Shown here: piece after piece, positions 8,268-15,999 of the stretch
Position numbering within the stretch: position 1 is the first letter of the stretch
How the letters are laid out: each line of letters begins with the position of its first letter
Source: an uncultured Collinsella sp.
GTDB taxonomy: Bacteria; Actinomycetota; Coriobacteriia; Coriobacteriales; Coriobacteriaceae
Assembly (NCBI GenBank): GCA_902493985.1
Contig: CABURR010000016.1
Coordinates: 1 to 39,436, forward strand
Direction of reading: 5' to 3'
DNA length: 39,436 bases
The notes under the pieces: model-generated
Database searches by the model: none
Told to the model about the DNA's origin: nothing
What the model saw: only the letters and a program-made list of their open reading frames with translations
Position numbers and translations under genes: made by a program

Positions 8268-9608
8268 GTGAAGTCCCTCACCTCTTTTGCAAAGCGCTCA
8301 GCCCAGCTTGCCGCCGGCTTTGTCTGCGCTATCGCTCTTGCCGCTGGCGCGCCCACCGTCGCCGGTGCCCAAGTGCTCACGACCGACAATGTTTGCGGCA
8401 AAACCGCCGATGTGCGCGGTATCACGGCCGAAAACCTGCCCGATATCGATGCGACCAATGCCCTCGTCATGGGCAAAGACGGCACCGTCTACTATGCCCG
8501 CGACGCCGATGAGCAGGTCAAGATTGCCTCGATCACCAAGGTCATGACCGCAATCCTAACCGTCGAGAATTGCAAGATGGACGAGAAGGTCACGGTGAGC
8601 AACGCCGCAGCCACCGTGGGCAATTCGACCGCCGGCTTGCTCGAAGGCGACAAGCTTACCGTGGAGCAGGCGCTGCGCGGCCTGATGATTCCCTCGGGCA
8701 ACGACGCCGCCATCGTGCTCGCCGAATATGTGGGCAAGAAGATCGACCCTAAGACCAAAGACGCCGAGGCCACCTTTGTGAAGGCCATGAACGAGCGCGC
8801 TAAGAAGCTCGGCTGTACCGGTACGCTTTTTGAAAACCCGCATGGTCTGGACTTTGATGAGTGGGCTGGCGATATGCACTCAACCGCACATGACGTAGCG
8901 CTGATGATGCAGGAGGCCATGAAAAACGACACGATCCGCGAGGTCGTAGCGAGCGAGGATTCCTGGATCGAGGTCACGGGCGCCGACGGCGCCGACCATT
9001 CGCATTCCATGGACACGCATAACTATTTGCTGGGCCAAGATGGCAACATCGGCGGCAAGACCGGCACCACCGACGACGCGGGCTATTGCTTTACGAGCGC
9101 CTACAACCGCGACGGCGACGAAATCTACACCGTCGTTTTGAACTCCACCACCACCGACCAGCGCTTTACCGATACCGCAACCCTTGCCAATTGGTACTAC
9201 GGTCACAAGGCGGCGGTCGCAATCGCCAACACGCAGGAAAAGACCGCCAACGGCAACCCGCTTATGGCGCGCATTAGTCAAACCGACTGGACGGATAAGA
9301 CGATCGACGCCACGCTCGCCGACCCCACGGCGCAAGCGACCGTGTTTTCCCTTGCCGGCGAGGTGACCGAAAAGGTTAGCTACGACGATCTTTCGGGCAC
9401 GGTGCATGTGGGCGACAAGGTGGGCAGTGTTACGCTCAAGCAGGACGGCACCAAGATTGCCGTCATGGATTTGGTTGCCGACGAGGAAGGCTCGGGGCCG
9501 AATCCCATTGAATGGCTCCTTGTGAAGCTCGACCGCCTGGGCCGCCGCATCGACAACCGCCCGCTCACAGCTGAGAGCGAGACCGTAGCCAAGGCTCCTG
9601 AGGTGTAG
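8268..9608 (+). CDS. PBP5-type serine D-alanyl-D-alanine carboxypeptidase (DacA/DacF family)
   Basis: A 446-residue exported enzyme that would trim the terminal D-Ala from peptidoglycan pentapeptides. A signal peptide covers about 1-34 (KSLTSFAKR, a hydrophobic core, then AGAQ). The catalytic motifs are S88-I-T-K91, S143-G-N145 and K264-T-G266. A C-terminal beta-rich domain follows, then a weak amphipathic tail (NPIEWLLVKLDRLGRRI) that could anchor the protein to the membrane. The GTG at 8268 is chosen because it opens the signal peptide; an upstream ATG would add 37 residues with no such feature. It is the only large plus-strand gene in the window. Confidence 0.93.
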   Translation: MKSLTSFAKRSAQLAAGFVCAIALAAGAPTVAGAQVLTTDNVCGKTADVRGITAENLPDIDATNALVMGKDGTVYYARDADEQVKIASITKVMTAILTVENCKMDEKVTVSNAAATVGNSTAGLLEGDKLTVEQALRGLMIPSGNDAAIVLAEYVGKKIDPKTKDAEATFVKAMNERAKKLGCTGTLFENPHGLDFDEWAGDMHSTAHDVALMMQEAMKNDTIREVVASEDSWIEVTGADGADHSHSMDTHNYLLGQDGNIGGKTGTTDDAGYCFTSAYNRDGDEIYTVVLNSTTTDQRFTDTATLANWYYGHKAAVAIANTQEKTANGNPLMARISQTDWTDKTIDATLADPTAQATVFSLAGEVTEKVSYDDLSGTVHVGDKVGSVTLKQDGTKIAVMDLVADEEGSGPNPIEWLLVKLDRLGRRIDNRPLTAESETVAKAPEV

Positions 9609-9637
9609 GGCTGGGGGAACATTACATTTGAGATTGG

Positions 9638-9664
9638 AGAGGCGTCCAACGGGCGCCTCTTTTT
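9638..9664 (+). terminator. intrinsic terminator of the carboxypeptidase gene
   Basis: AGAGGCG (9638-9644) pairs with CGCCTCT (9654-9660), followed directly by a run of T. It lies 30 nt after the stop. Confidence 0.85.
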
Positions 9665-9768
9665 GAATACCTCTTAAACGGGATGCGTCAGAATCACCAA
9701 AGCGACATTGCTAGCCGTTTACCTTCGCTGTGTCTTTTCGGACCTTGAAAACGGGGCCACCGGGCATG

Positions 9769-10920
9769 CTAGTAGATCCTTTCGACCTCCTTGGTCAAGG
9801 CCCTGAAAAGATCCCCAGCTGAGGGGTCTGCCCCAGGACACAGCGATTGCCAGGCACCCGTTTCTCCGATGGTGCCCGCACTCGTCATAACAAGATCGTC
9901 GCTCCGTCTGCGAATGGAGACACTAACGGAGCGGCCATTATGGAACCCATGGATATCGACTTTATTTATGCGCCCATCAGCTAGATAACTAATCATGACA
10001 TTGATGCTGTCACCATACTCCGGCAATTCGAAGCCGTAGGAATCCATCAATAGCTTCACGTCCTGATGGTAAATGCGGGCCTCGACGACATTCTTGGGCA
10101 TCTTCCCCGTCTTTGTTGGAGAGCAAAAGCTGATGCTTGGCTCCTCTTCGCTCATGCCTCGGTCAAACCTAAGCATGCACGGGCATACCGACTCAATGGT
10201 TCGCAAGGCGTCCGCCGCGACCTTTTCCTCGGTAAACATCTCCACGTCGATGCCGTTTTCTTCCATATAGGCACGGTTTTTACGTTGAAGCTCTAGCCGA
10301 GCCGCAGCCTCCCCATCTCCACGCTGTTCCCAATTTCCGGAGTCGGCGACATTTCGATCGAATGTAGAATCAACGGAACATGGCGCTTGCTGTTGAGTCT
10401 GATCACTGTCGCCGAGACGCCTTAGCTCGGAGCGTCTCATCAGTAGTGTCACAATATCAAACAGCCAACCAAATCCAAAAAGGCCAAAGGTAAAGAGATA
10501 TAGAAAGAAGCTACCCCACATCCGTGCATACGCCCTATGAGCGCCCGACCACCCAAGAAGGAAGCATAGCAAAAGCGCCTTGTTTGCCCTGTCAACCGAC
10601 GTAATCTCTCGAGTGAGAGATTTCTGTTCAGGCTTCGCCAAAGGTGTAATTTCATGCGATGAAACAGTAATTGAGGACGTCCTTGACGCCGAGCTCCGAG
10701 CGCCTGATTTAGCAACGGCGCGAGCGACATCCCCAACTCCGACGGTCGTTCTGCTGTATACGGCATTGTAAGCAGCCTTCTTCGGATTTTTGATCCACCC
10801 CATGCCCTTCTTACCATAGCCGGGGATTATCGCCCGCTTTACCGCGCGCTTCGCTCTGCCGGTCGTTCTTGCCTTGAGTGATGTCTTTAGATTCGGCTTA
10901 CGCAGCCCGACCTTTACCAT
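9769..10920 (-). CDS. TM2-domain membrane protein with a basic N-terminal module
   Basis: A 383-residue protein of unknown function. Residues 1-55 are very basic (PNLKTSLKARTTGRAKRAVK, then IPGYGKKGMGWIKNPKKAAYN), a module I associate with TM2 proteins and phage-linked proteins of Gram-positive bacteria. The TM2 domain (about 110-165) has NKALLLCFLLGWSGAHRAY, FFLYLFTFGLFGFGWLFDI and a basic end LLMRRSELRR. The C-terminal 200 residues are hydrophilic, with KNVVEARIYHQDVK. The ATG at 10920 follows GGAG by 8 nt. By eye its GC content and codon choice are less extreme than those of its neighbours. Confidence 0.7.
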   Translation of the reverse strand: MVKVGLRKPNLKTSLKARTTGRAKRAVKRAIIPGYGKKGMGWIKNPKKAAYNAVYSRTTVGVGDVARAVAKSGARSSASRTSSITVSSHEITPLAKPEQKSLTREITSVDRANKALLLCFLLGWSGAHRAYARMWGSFFLYLFTFGLFGFGWLFDIVTLLMRRSELRRLGDSDQTQQQAPCSVDSTFDRNVADSGNWEQRGDGEAAARLELQRKNRAYMEENGIDVEMFTEEKVAADALRTIESVCPCMLRFDRGMSEEEPSISFCSPTKTGKMPKNVVEARIYHQDVKLLMDSYGFELPEYGDSINVMISYLADGRINKVDIHGFHNGRSVSVSIRRRSDDLVMTSAGTIGETGAWQSLCPGADPSAGDLFRALTKEVERIY

Positions 10921-11023
10921 ATTTCTACTCCATCCCCTCGGAACCCCACACCGGGGTGCACGAGCACGCCTGGGTCTCCCCGTTTTCAAGCGCCCCGTGT
11001 TTGCCTAATGTTCACGCCCTTTC

Positions 11024-11045
11024 GGACTCTAATCCCCAGCTGCCA
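11024..11045 (+). repeat. inverted, degenerate copy of the tRNA-Ser 3' end
   Basis: The plus strand contains AATCCCCAGCT followed by GCCA, matching the T-arm and 3' end of the neighbouring tRNA-Ser but in the opposite orientation and with a 4-nt deletion. It lies just beyond the tRNA's terminator, the same place where the tRNA-tail units near tRNA-Arg, Leu and Phe carry an inverted T-arm. It is probably a remnant of such a unit. Confidence 0.5.
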
Positions 11046-11056
11046 TTCTTGATAAT

Positions 11057-11084
11057 AAAAAAGGGCCCCAAATGGGACCCTTCT
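11057..11084 (-). terminator. terminator of tRNA-Ser
   Basis: On the minus strand AAGGGtCCC and GGGgCCCTT form a stem closed by ATTT, followed by a T run (11057-11062), 13 nt after the tRNA. Confidence 0.8.
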
Positions 11085-11096
11085 TCAAAGTCATAC

Positions 11097-11187
11097 TGGC
11101 GGAGAGCTGGGGATTCGAACCCCAGATGCCCTTTTGGGGCATACTCGCTTAGCAGGCGAGCACCTTCGGCCTCTCGGTCAGCTCTCC
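11097..11187 (-). tRNA. tRNA-Ser (anticodon GCT)
   Basis: The acceptor stem GGAGAGC/GCTCTCC, a long variable arm (ATGCCCCaaaaGGGCAT) and the T-arm GGGGTTCGAATCCCC are visible. The anticodon loop CTGCTAA gives GCT. CCA is encoded. Each stem pairs fully. Confidence 0.97.
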
Positions 11188-11201
11188 GTAACAGCCGTTC
11201 T

Positions 11202-11230
11202 ATAGTAACCAAACAGCCGAAGTTGGGCAA
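11202..11230 (-). promoter_or_regulatory. promoter of tRNA-Ser
   Basis: TTGCCC (11225-11230) and TACTAT (11202-11207) are spaced by 17 nt, ending 15 nt before the tRNA. Confidence 0.7.
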
Positions 11231-11292
11231 GGGGAATTTTGAGGCGTTTCCTCTTTTACCTCTCTTTTACCAGTAAACGTCTCAGTCAATCA

Positions 11293-11347
11293 TCTCAACC
11301 TGTAACATCTGCAGGCCGTAATCCCCTCCAGATGTTACAGGTTGAGA
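11293..11347. repeat. perfect 19-bp inverted repeat downstream of the AAA+ ATPase gene
   Basis: TCTCAACCTGTAACATCTG (11293-11311) is exactly reverse-complementary to 11329-11347, around a 17-nt loop. It begins 49 nt after the ATPase stop. There is no T run on either side, so it is not a standard terminator. It could form a very stable RNA stem, bind a dimeric protein, or mark the edge of a mobile segment. Confidence 0.85.
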
Positions 11348-11396
11348 CAAAGATACAAGGACGGCCCCAGCGACAGCGCGGACAGCCCATTCTTTA

Positions 11397-12479
11397 TTAG
11401 TCCTCTCGAACGGTCTCCAACAGATAATCGCGCATGTACGGAATTGCAAACGAAACACAGCCATAGCCCGCGGGCTCAATCAACCCCGCATCGATCAGAC
11501 GCTTGCGATATGACCCAACTTTGTTCGCCGACAAACCCATCTTCTTGGCGATATCGCCGTTGGCGATATCGACGCCCTCGCATTGAGCCATCGCCGCGAG
11601 ATACTGAAACTGCCGTTCCGACACCCTGCGCAGCGCTGGGGCAATCACCATAGCATTAAAGCTATCAAGAGCCGCCTGGATACCCTTACGAGCCGCCTCT
11701 TCGCTCACGCTCTCCGCCCCACTGCGCGCAGCAACCTGCCAAGCGTAATATCCGACCAGCTGGACCATAAAGGGATAGCCTGCCGAAGCTTTTGTTAATA
11801 GCTCAGCGGCACCTTTGTCGAGCTCCTTGCCCGCTCGTCTCATCGTATCCTCAAACGATCCGCCAACTTCAAAATCGGAAAGCCGAGTAAGTTCAACATG
11901 TTTGGCTCGCTGAAGGAACGTCAACGTATCATCCACCACCACGCCATCTACCGATGTCGGCAGCCCGGCGAAAGCGAAAGCGACATTCGCTCCTTGGCGG
12001 ATCAAGAGCTGCATCTCATTGCCTAGCTCGCGCATTTCCTCAGTTGAGGCATCCTGGATCTCGTCGAGCGTAATGAGCAGACCACCGCGCTTCGCAGCAT
12101 CGTACATCGCCTCGCCCAGATGAGAGGCCGACTTCGACATCTCCATGGAGCCAAGGCTGACCCCTAAAATCGATGGGGAAATCGAGATTGATTCAAGACG
12201 AACGTTTCGCTGCAGAGCCTCGAGGATTCTATTGCAAAAACCAGCATTGGAGGCAACGTCAACGACCTCGAATCCTTTTTTGCGTGCAAGGTCACCCAAT
12301 GCATTAAGGAGCACCGTTTTACCTGTGCCTCGGACGCCCGAGATGCGCATGAGTCGATCGGGGGCACCAGGACCATTCTCAAGAGCCTCGGCAAAGTCAT
12401 CCAAAACAGTGTCCCGTCCGATAAGCTCAGGCGGATTCATGCCCGCCGTTGGCTTAAAGGGGTTAACAGCTTTCGTCAT
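11397..12479 (-). CDS. AAA+ ATPase with C-terminal winged helix (Orc1/Cdc6-like architecture)
   Basis: A 360-residue protein. Walker A is GVRGTGKT (48-55), Walker B is LLITLDEI (134-141) and a sensor-1-like FAFAGLP follows. The last 75 residues form a helix-turn-helix or winged-helix region (ANGDIAKKMGLSANKVGSYR, then LIDAGLIE). The ATG at 12479 has GAGGAGG about 6 nt upstream. The AAA+ plus winged-helix layout resembles archaeal Orc1/Cdc6 and STAND-like regulators; its role here is unknown. An array of short repeats directly before the ribosome site might be its own binding site, which is inference. Confidence 0.8.
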   Translation of the reverse strand: MTKAVNPFKPTAGMNPPELIGRDTVLDDFAEALENGPGAPDRLMRISGVRGTGKTVLLNALGDLARKKGFEVVDVASNAGFCNRILEALQRNVRLESISISPSILGVSLGSMEMSKSASHLGEAMYDAAKRGGLLITLDEIQDASTEEMRELGNEMQLLIRQGANVAFAFAGLPTSVDGVVVDDTLTFLQRAKHVELTRLSDFEVGGSFEDTMRRAGKELDKGAAELLTKASAGYPFMVQLVGYYAWQVAARSGAESVSEEAARKGIQAALDSFNAMVIAPALRRVSERQFQYLAAMAQCEGVDIANGDIAKKMGLSANKVGSYRKRLIDAGLIEPAGYGCVSFAIPYMRDYLLETVRED

Positions 12480-12498
12480 TCTGCCCTCCTCTGCTAGT

Positions 12499-12552
12499 TT
12501 TAACAACTTTAACAAAGTTTAGCAACTTTAGCAGAGTTTAACAGTTTTAGCA
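12499..12552. repeat. six direct repeats TTTARCA with 9/10-bp spacing
   Basis: The plus strand holds TTTAACA or TTTAGCA beginning at 12499, 12508, 12518, 12527, 12537 and 12546, so the step alternates 9, 10, 9, 10, 9 bp. Read on the minus strand the unit is TGYTAAA. The array ends just before the ATPase ribosome site. The near-helical spacing fits cooperative binding by a protein along one DNA face. Confidence 0.8.
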
Positions 12553-12641
12553 GGCTCGGCGGCTTTATGCCTTACCGATCCTGCCGGGCCCTCCCGCCCG
12601 CGCCGATACAAATAGCGCGGTGCGGCCCCTCTATATCGCCC

Positions 12642-15083
12642 CTACCCCAGCGAACGGTTAAGGGAGCCGAGCTCGTCGTTGCCCATGGTGCGCCACATTT
12701 GGAAGATGCAACCGCGTGCCAGGAAAAAGAAGCCGTTGTCGACCAGTTGCACAGCGGCATCTGCCAGCTGATTCGTCACGGCGGACACTGGCGGCAGCTC
12801 GAGTCCAGCCTTGCGGACGGTCTCGACCGCTTCCTCGAACGTCGGAGGCTCGCTAACGCCCATCTCGTTCATAAGGCCCTGCATTTCTTCCAGCGCGCTA
12901 CTGCCCGACTCCTCGCCGCGCGGCACCAGACGGTAACAAGCCAGCGCCAGGTCGAGCTGATCGCAATTCCAATAGGCAAACGCCAAGCGATAGAACAGGT
13001 AGCCGATTGCAGAACGATCGCTGGCAATACGTAGGCCGTGGCGCGCCACCTCGATAATCTCGTCAAAGCGCTCCAGACGCGCAAGCACGTTGATGAGCGC
13101 AAAGTGCGATTGCATGGACGAGCGTGCCAGATCGTAAAGATGGCGCACCTCGGGCAGTGCTCGTTCAAAGTCCTCTTGCTCGGCGTAAAAGCTGCAGATC
13201 TCGTGCTGGGCAAAGTACAGCGCATCGGGCGCACGAAGGATTCGCACAGAGCGGTCTTCTTCCAACACCGGTAGCACCATGCGCACCAGCTGGTTATCGC
13301 AAAACTGCGTTTGAACCGGACCTGTCGCCAAAAGCTCGGCGACGGCGCACTTAGCCTCCAACTCCTCGACAAGACGAGAAAAGCCTTCAAAAGCACCTGT
13401 ACGGTCGACTTTTGCCTGCTCGCGCAATTCAACAACACGGGCCACGTATGGGTCGTCGTTCTCTTCCATGACCTCCAACTCGTCAGCCGTATCGGCAAGC
13501 AGCAGATCGCGCAGCGCCGGCGGCAGCGTGCGATGGTCATCACGCGGACGAGCATGAACCTCCGCAGGCTCAATCGTCTCCGGAGCGGTTGACTCATACG
13601 CCTCAAGCACACGCTTGCACGGCATATCGTCCATGTCCATGCTCTCAAGATCCTTGGCGACAGGCACGCAATCGGCCAGATAGGCCGCGCGCCCAAAGAA
13701 ATACGTTGCGACAACGCGCTCGCCCTGCTCACTGTCGGGAGCAGCAATCTGCACATAGCAGCGCGTGATGCAGGTGCCCGCGGCAAAACACGCCGCCGCA
13801 AGCGTGAGTGCCACGCGCGCATCGTGTTCCGCGGCCCAGACCGCGCGCGTGTCCTCGTCCAGCTCGCGCCAGGCGTCATCTTGAGCGTCGTATTCACGTT
13901 GCGGCATGGCATCCACGACAGACTGCCCAAACCGAACGAGCATAATCCCCTCGGCAACGTTTGCCCGATAGGTATAGTCGAGCCGTGTGACAACGTTAAG
14001 TGCCTCGACGATACGCGCGAAGCGGGTACGCACATCCCACTCACCGCCCGGCTGGCAAGCCACCGTACCCGGTTTGCCCCACGGGTTATCGCTCGAGGCC
14101 GTATCGAGCAGTCGGGGAACATCGTTGGTCGTCTTGGCGATATGCCACGAATCAAAGAGCGCGCAGCCCTCAAGGCTCGGCGAGGATGCCGCAGGGACCA
14201 ATCCGGCCCCGATGCGCTCAAGGATGCCGGAGAGGCGGTTGAGACGGCACTCGATGGCAAGCAGCATGTCAATCTCGTCCTGGTCCAGCAAGCTACGATC
14301 AAAATTGAGATAAAACAGCTTTGACCGGTCGATGCGCGCCAGGCTCATTTCGGACTTGGCGGCAATGGTGCGCAGACGGGGCAAGTCAATTTCGCTCATA
14401 AGGGTGGCGGCATAGCGCTCGATACCGCTCGGATTCTCGGCATGGTCAACGCGGTAAAGCAGCGTCTCGATAGCATCGGGGAGCGGTGACGTGTTAAAGC
14501 CCAAAAACACCTCGACCGGCTCGGGCAACTTTACGAGCTTGATCTTGTCGACAACGTTTTGCATGTCCGCATCGAGACCGTCGACGCCCGCCGTGTTCGC
14601 AATAGCGCTTTCGGAGTTGGCAAATATCACGTAGCGCAGGAACATCGACGCCATGAACTCGCCGTAAGGAAGGGAGCGGGCCGAATTCCATGTCTCGTGA
14701 TCGGACTGCTCGCGCATGGGGCCTTCGGGAGAGCCGATGACTCGCGCCCGGGAGCGCATCGTCCCATCGGTACCCCTGACTGCAATCTCACCGATGTTGG
14801 AATCGGACTCGTCAAGAATCAGCTGCATGTCGGGATCGTCGGGCAGCGATACTTCGTTAACGGGACGGTCCACCTTATAGACCTCACCCGAAACGCTTAC
14901 GTAGCCCAAAAGCGACACATGACTTTTGCCAACGAATTCGACGACATAACAAGATTCATGCTGGTCCTCGCCAAAGAGTTTCCAGACCACGCCATATGAG
15001 CGTCCCGCAGGCTGCTCGGGCATCGCCGGAAAGCGCTTCTTGGGATCGAGAAACCTGAGCTTGTATGTCGGACGCTCTGCCAC
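12642..15083 (-). CDS. large conserved protein of unknown function with TPR-like C-terminal region
   Basis: An 813-residue protein without a signal peptide or membrane helix. I do not recognise the N-terminal 450 residues. The segment from about 500 on is helical. Residues of about 640-760 look like TPR units (ALYFAQHEICSFYAEQEDFE, HFALINVLARLERFDEIIEV, then GYLFYRLAFAYWNCDQLDLA). The start is GTG at 15083, preceded by AGGGTGA. It stands alone between the ATPase and the tRNA-Arg cluster. A scaffold role is possible from the TPRs only. Confidence 0.75.
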   Translation of the reverse strand: MAERPTYKLRFLDPKKRFPAMPEQPAGRSYGVVWKLFGEDQHESCYVVEFVGKSHVSLLGYVSVSGEVYKVDRPVNEVSLPDDPDMQLILDESDSNIGEIAVRGTDGTMRSRARVIGSPEGPMREQSDHETWNSARSLPYGEFMASMFLRYVIFANSESAIANTAGVDGLDADMQNVVDKIKLVKLPEPVEVFLGFNTSPLPDAIETLLYRVDHAENPSGIERYAATLMSEIDLPRLRTIAAKSEMSLARIDRSKLFYLNFDRSLLDQDEIDMLLAIECRLNRLSGILERIGAGLVPAASSPSLEGCALFDSWHIAKTTNDVPRLLDTASSDNPWGKPGTVACQPGGEWDVRTRFARIVEALNVVTRLDYTYRANVAEGIMLVRFGQSVVDAMPQREYDAQDDAWRELDEDTRAVWAAEHDARVALTLAAACFAAGTCITRCYVQIAAPDSEQGERVVATYFFGRAAYLADCVPVAKDLESMDMDDMPCKRVLEAYESTAPETIEPAEVHARPRDDHRTLPPALRDLLLADTADELEVMEENDDPYVARVVELREQAKVDRTGAFEGFSRLVEELEAKCAVAELLATGPVQTQFCDNQLVRMVLPVLEEDRSVRILRAPDALYFAQHEICSFYAEQEDFERALPEVRHLYDLARSSMQSHFALINVLARLERFDEIIEVARHGLRIASDRSAIGYLFYRLAFAYWNCDQLDLALACYRLVPRGEESGSSALEEMQGLMNEMGVSEPPTFEEAVETVRKAGLELPPVSAVTNQLADAAVQLVDNGFFFLARGCIFQMWRTMGNDELGSLNRSLG

Positions 15084-15212
15084 GAAATATCACCCTGATC
15101 GGTCGCTTGAAGAAGGAGTGGTCGCGGATGGGCCGCGACACCTACTCGGAATCTTACACGAGTCGACAGGAAATCGTCCCTTTGGACGAAAGCACTCAAG
15201 CTGGCGCAAAAG

Positions 15213-15236
15213 AAAAGCCCCCGTTGCCGGGAGCTT
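15213..15236 (-). terminator. terminator of tRNA-Arg copy 1
   Basis: On the minus strand AGCTCCCG and CGGGGGCT form a stem with one mismatch and a GCAA loop, followed by TTTTCTTTT. Confidence 0.75.
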
Positions 15237-15246
15237 TAATCTCAAA

Positions 15247-15323
15247 TGGTGCGGCGTATAGGATTCGAACCTATGACGTTCTGATTCGTAGTCAGACCCT
15301 CTATCCAGCTGAGGTAACGCCGC
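15247..15323 (-). tRNA. tRNA-Arg (anticodon ACG), copy 1
   Basis: The acceptor GCGGCGT/ACGCCGC, anticodon stem TCTGA/TCAGA with loop CTACGAA, and T-arm ATAGGTTCGAATCCTAT are all complete. CCA is encoded. It is identical in sequence to the two copies to its right. Confidence 0.97.
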
Positions 15324-15335
15324 AACTTGTTGATT

Positions 15336-15364
15336 ATTATGCACATGGACTGAATAAAGGTCAA
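15336..15364 (-). promoter_or_regulatory. promoter of tRNA-Arg copy 1
   Basis: TTGACC (15359-15364) and CATAAT (15336-15341) are separated by 17 nt, a strong sigma-70-type match. The same layout precedes copy 2. Confidence 0.85.
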
Positions 15365-15445
15365 GCGTTTTTCAAAAAAAGTTATTGAATTTGATTTTTA
15401 CTCATTTTGACCACTTGATGCGATCTTCGACGCATCGCGATATAA

Positions 15446-15635
15446 GAAAAGCCTCCGTTACCGGAGGCTTTAAAGTCAATTGGTGCGGCGTATAGGATTC
15501 CGCGCATCCGCTGCGCGGATCCGCACCGGCTTCGCCCGCCTGCCGGCGGACTCGCCCGCTCGCTAAAAACGCTCCGCGTTTTCTTGACGCTCGCGCCTCG
15601 AACGAGGTTCGAATCTCCGCAATGTCCCCGTAAAG
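15446..15635 (-). repeat. tRNA-tail unit E1 (190-bp period) at the tRNA-Arg cluster
   Basis: Positions 15446-15500 repeat, with few differences, 15636-15690: a terminator hairpin plus the last 20 nt of tRNA-Arg including CCA. Instead of the rest of a tRNA, a GC-rich core follows (15501-15600) with hairpins ATCCGC/GCGGAT and AAAACGC/GCGTTTT. The unit ends with GAGGTTCGAATC (15604-15615), the tRNA-Arg T-arm in inverted orientation. The core is nearly the same as that of the unit at tRNA-Leu. Confidence 0.85.
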
Positions 15636-15636
15636 G

Positions 15637-15660
15637 AAAAGCCCCCGTTGCCGGAGGCTT
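15637..15660 (-). terminator. terminator of tRNA-Arg copy 2
   Basis: AAGCCTCCGG and the opposing GGGGGCTT form a stem around a short loop on the minus strand, followed by TTTT. Confidence 0.7.
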
Positions 15661-15670
15661 AAAACTCAAT

Positions 15671-15747
15671 TGGTGCGGCGTATAGGATTCGAACCTATGA
15701 CGTTCTGATTCGTAGTCAGACCCTCTATCCAGCTGAGGTAACGCCGC
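15671..15747 (-). tRNA. tRNA-Arg (anticodon ACG), copy 2
   Basis: Identical to copy 1, including the encoded CCA. It has its own promoter at 15760-15788 and terminator at 15637-15660, so the three copies are separate transcription units rather than one precursor. Confidence 0.97.
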
Positions 15748-15759
15748 AACGCATGGATT

Positions 15760-15788
15760 ATTATGCACGTGACCCCTCGATGGGTCAA
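15760..15788 (-). promoter_or_regulatory. promoter of tRNA-Arg copy 2
   Basis: TTGACC (15783-15788) and CATAAT (15760-15765) with 17-nt spacing, closely matching the promoter of copy 1. Confidence 0.85.
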
Positions 15789-15825
15789 GCGACAATTTGG
15801 AAAATTTTTACGAAGTGATGATTAA

Positions 15826-15867
15826 GACGCCCGCGCCTCGACCGAGGTTCGAATCCATGCGGTGTTG
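15826..15867 (-). repeat. remnant of a tRNA-tail unit after tRNA-Arg copy 3
   Basis: This stretch matches the right-hand end of unit E1 (GCGCCTCGA, then CGAGGTTCGAATC) and, like it, sits just beyond a tRNA-Arg terminator. The core and the duplicated tRNA 3' end are missing. It marks a second, decayed unit in the same cluster. Confidence 0.65.
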
Positions 15868-15876
15868 CCATAAAAG

Positions 15877-15900
15877 AAAAGCCCCCGTTGCCGGAGGCTT
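15877..15900 (-). terminator. terminator of tRNA-Arg copy 3
   Basis: The hairpin has the same sequence as the one after copy 2 (AAGCCcCCG paired with CGGaGGCTT), with a T run on the minus strand. Confidence 0.7.
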
Positions 15901-15910
15901 TAAGTTCGAT

Positions 15911-15987
15911 TGGTGCGGCGTATAGGATTCGAACCTATGACGTTCTGATTCGTAGTCAGACCCTCTATCCAGCTGAGGTAACGCCGC
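15911..15987 (-). tRNA. tRNA-Arg (anticodon ACG), copy 3
   Basis: Identical to copies 1 and 2, with CCA encoded. Its upstream region differs from theirs. Confidence 0.97.
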
Positions 15988-15999
15988 AGCGCAAGACAT

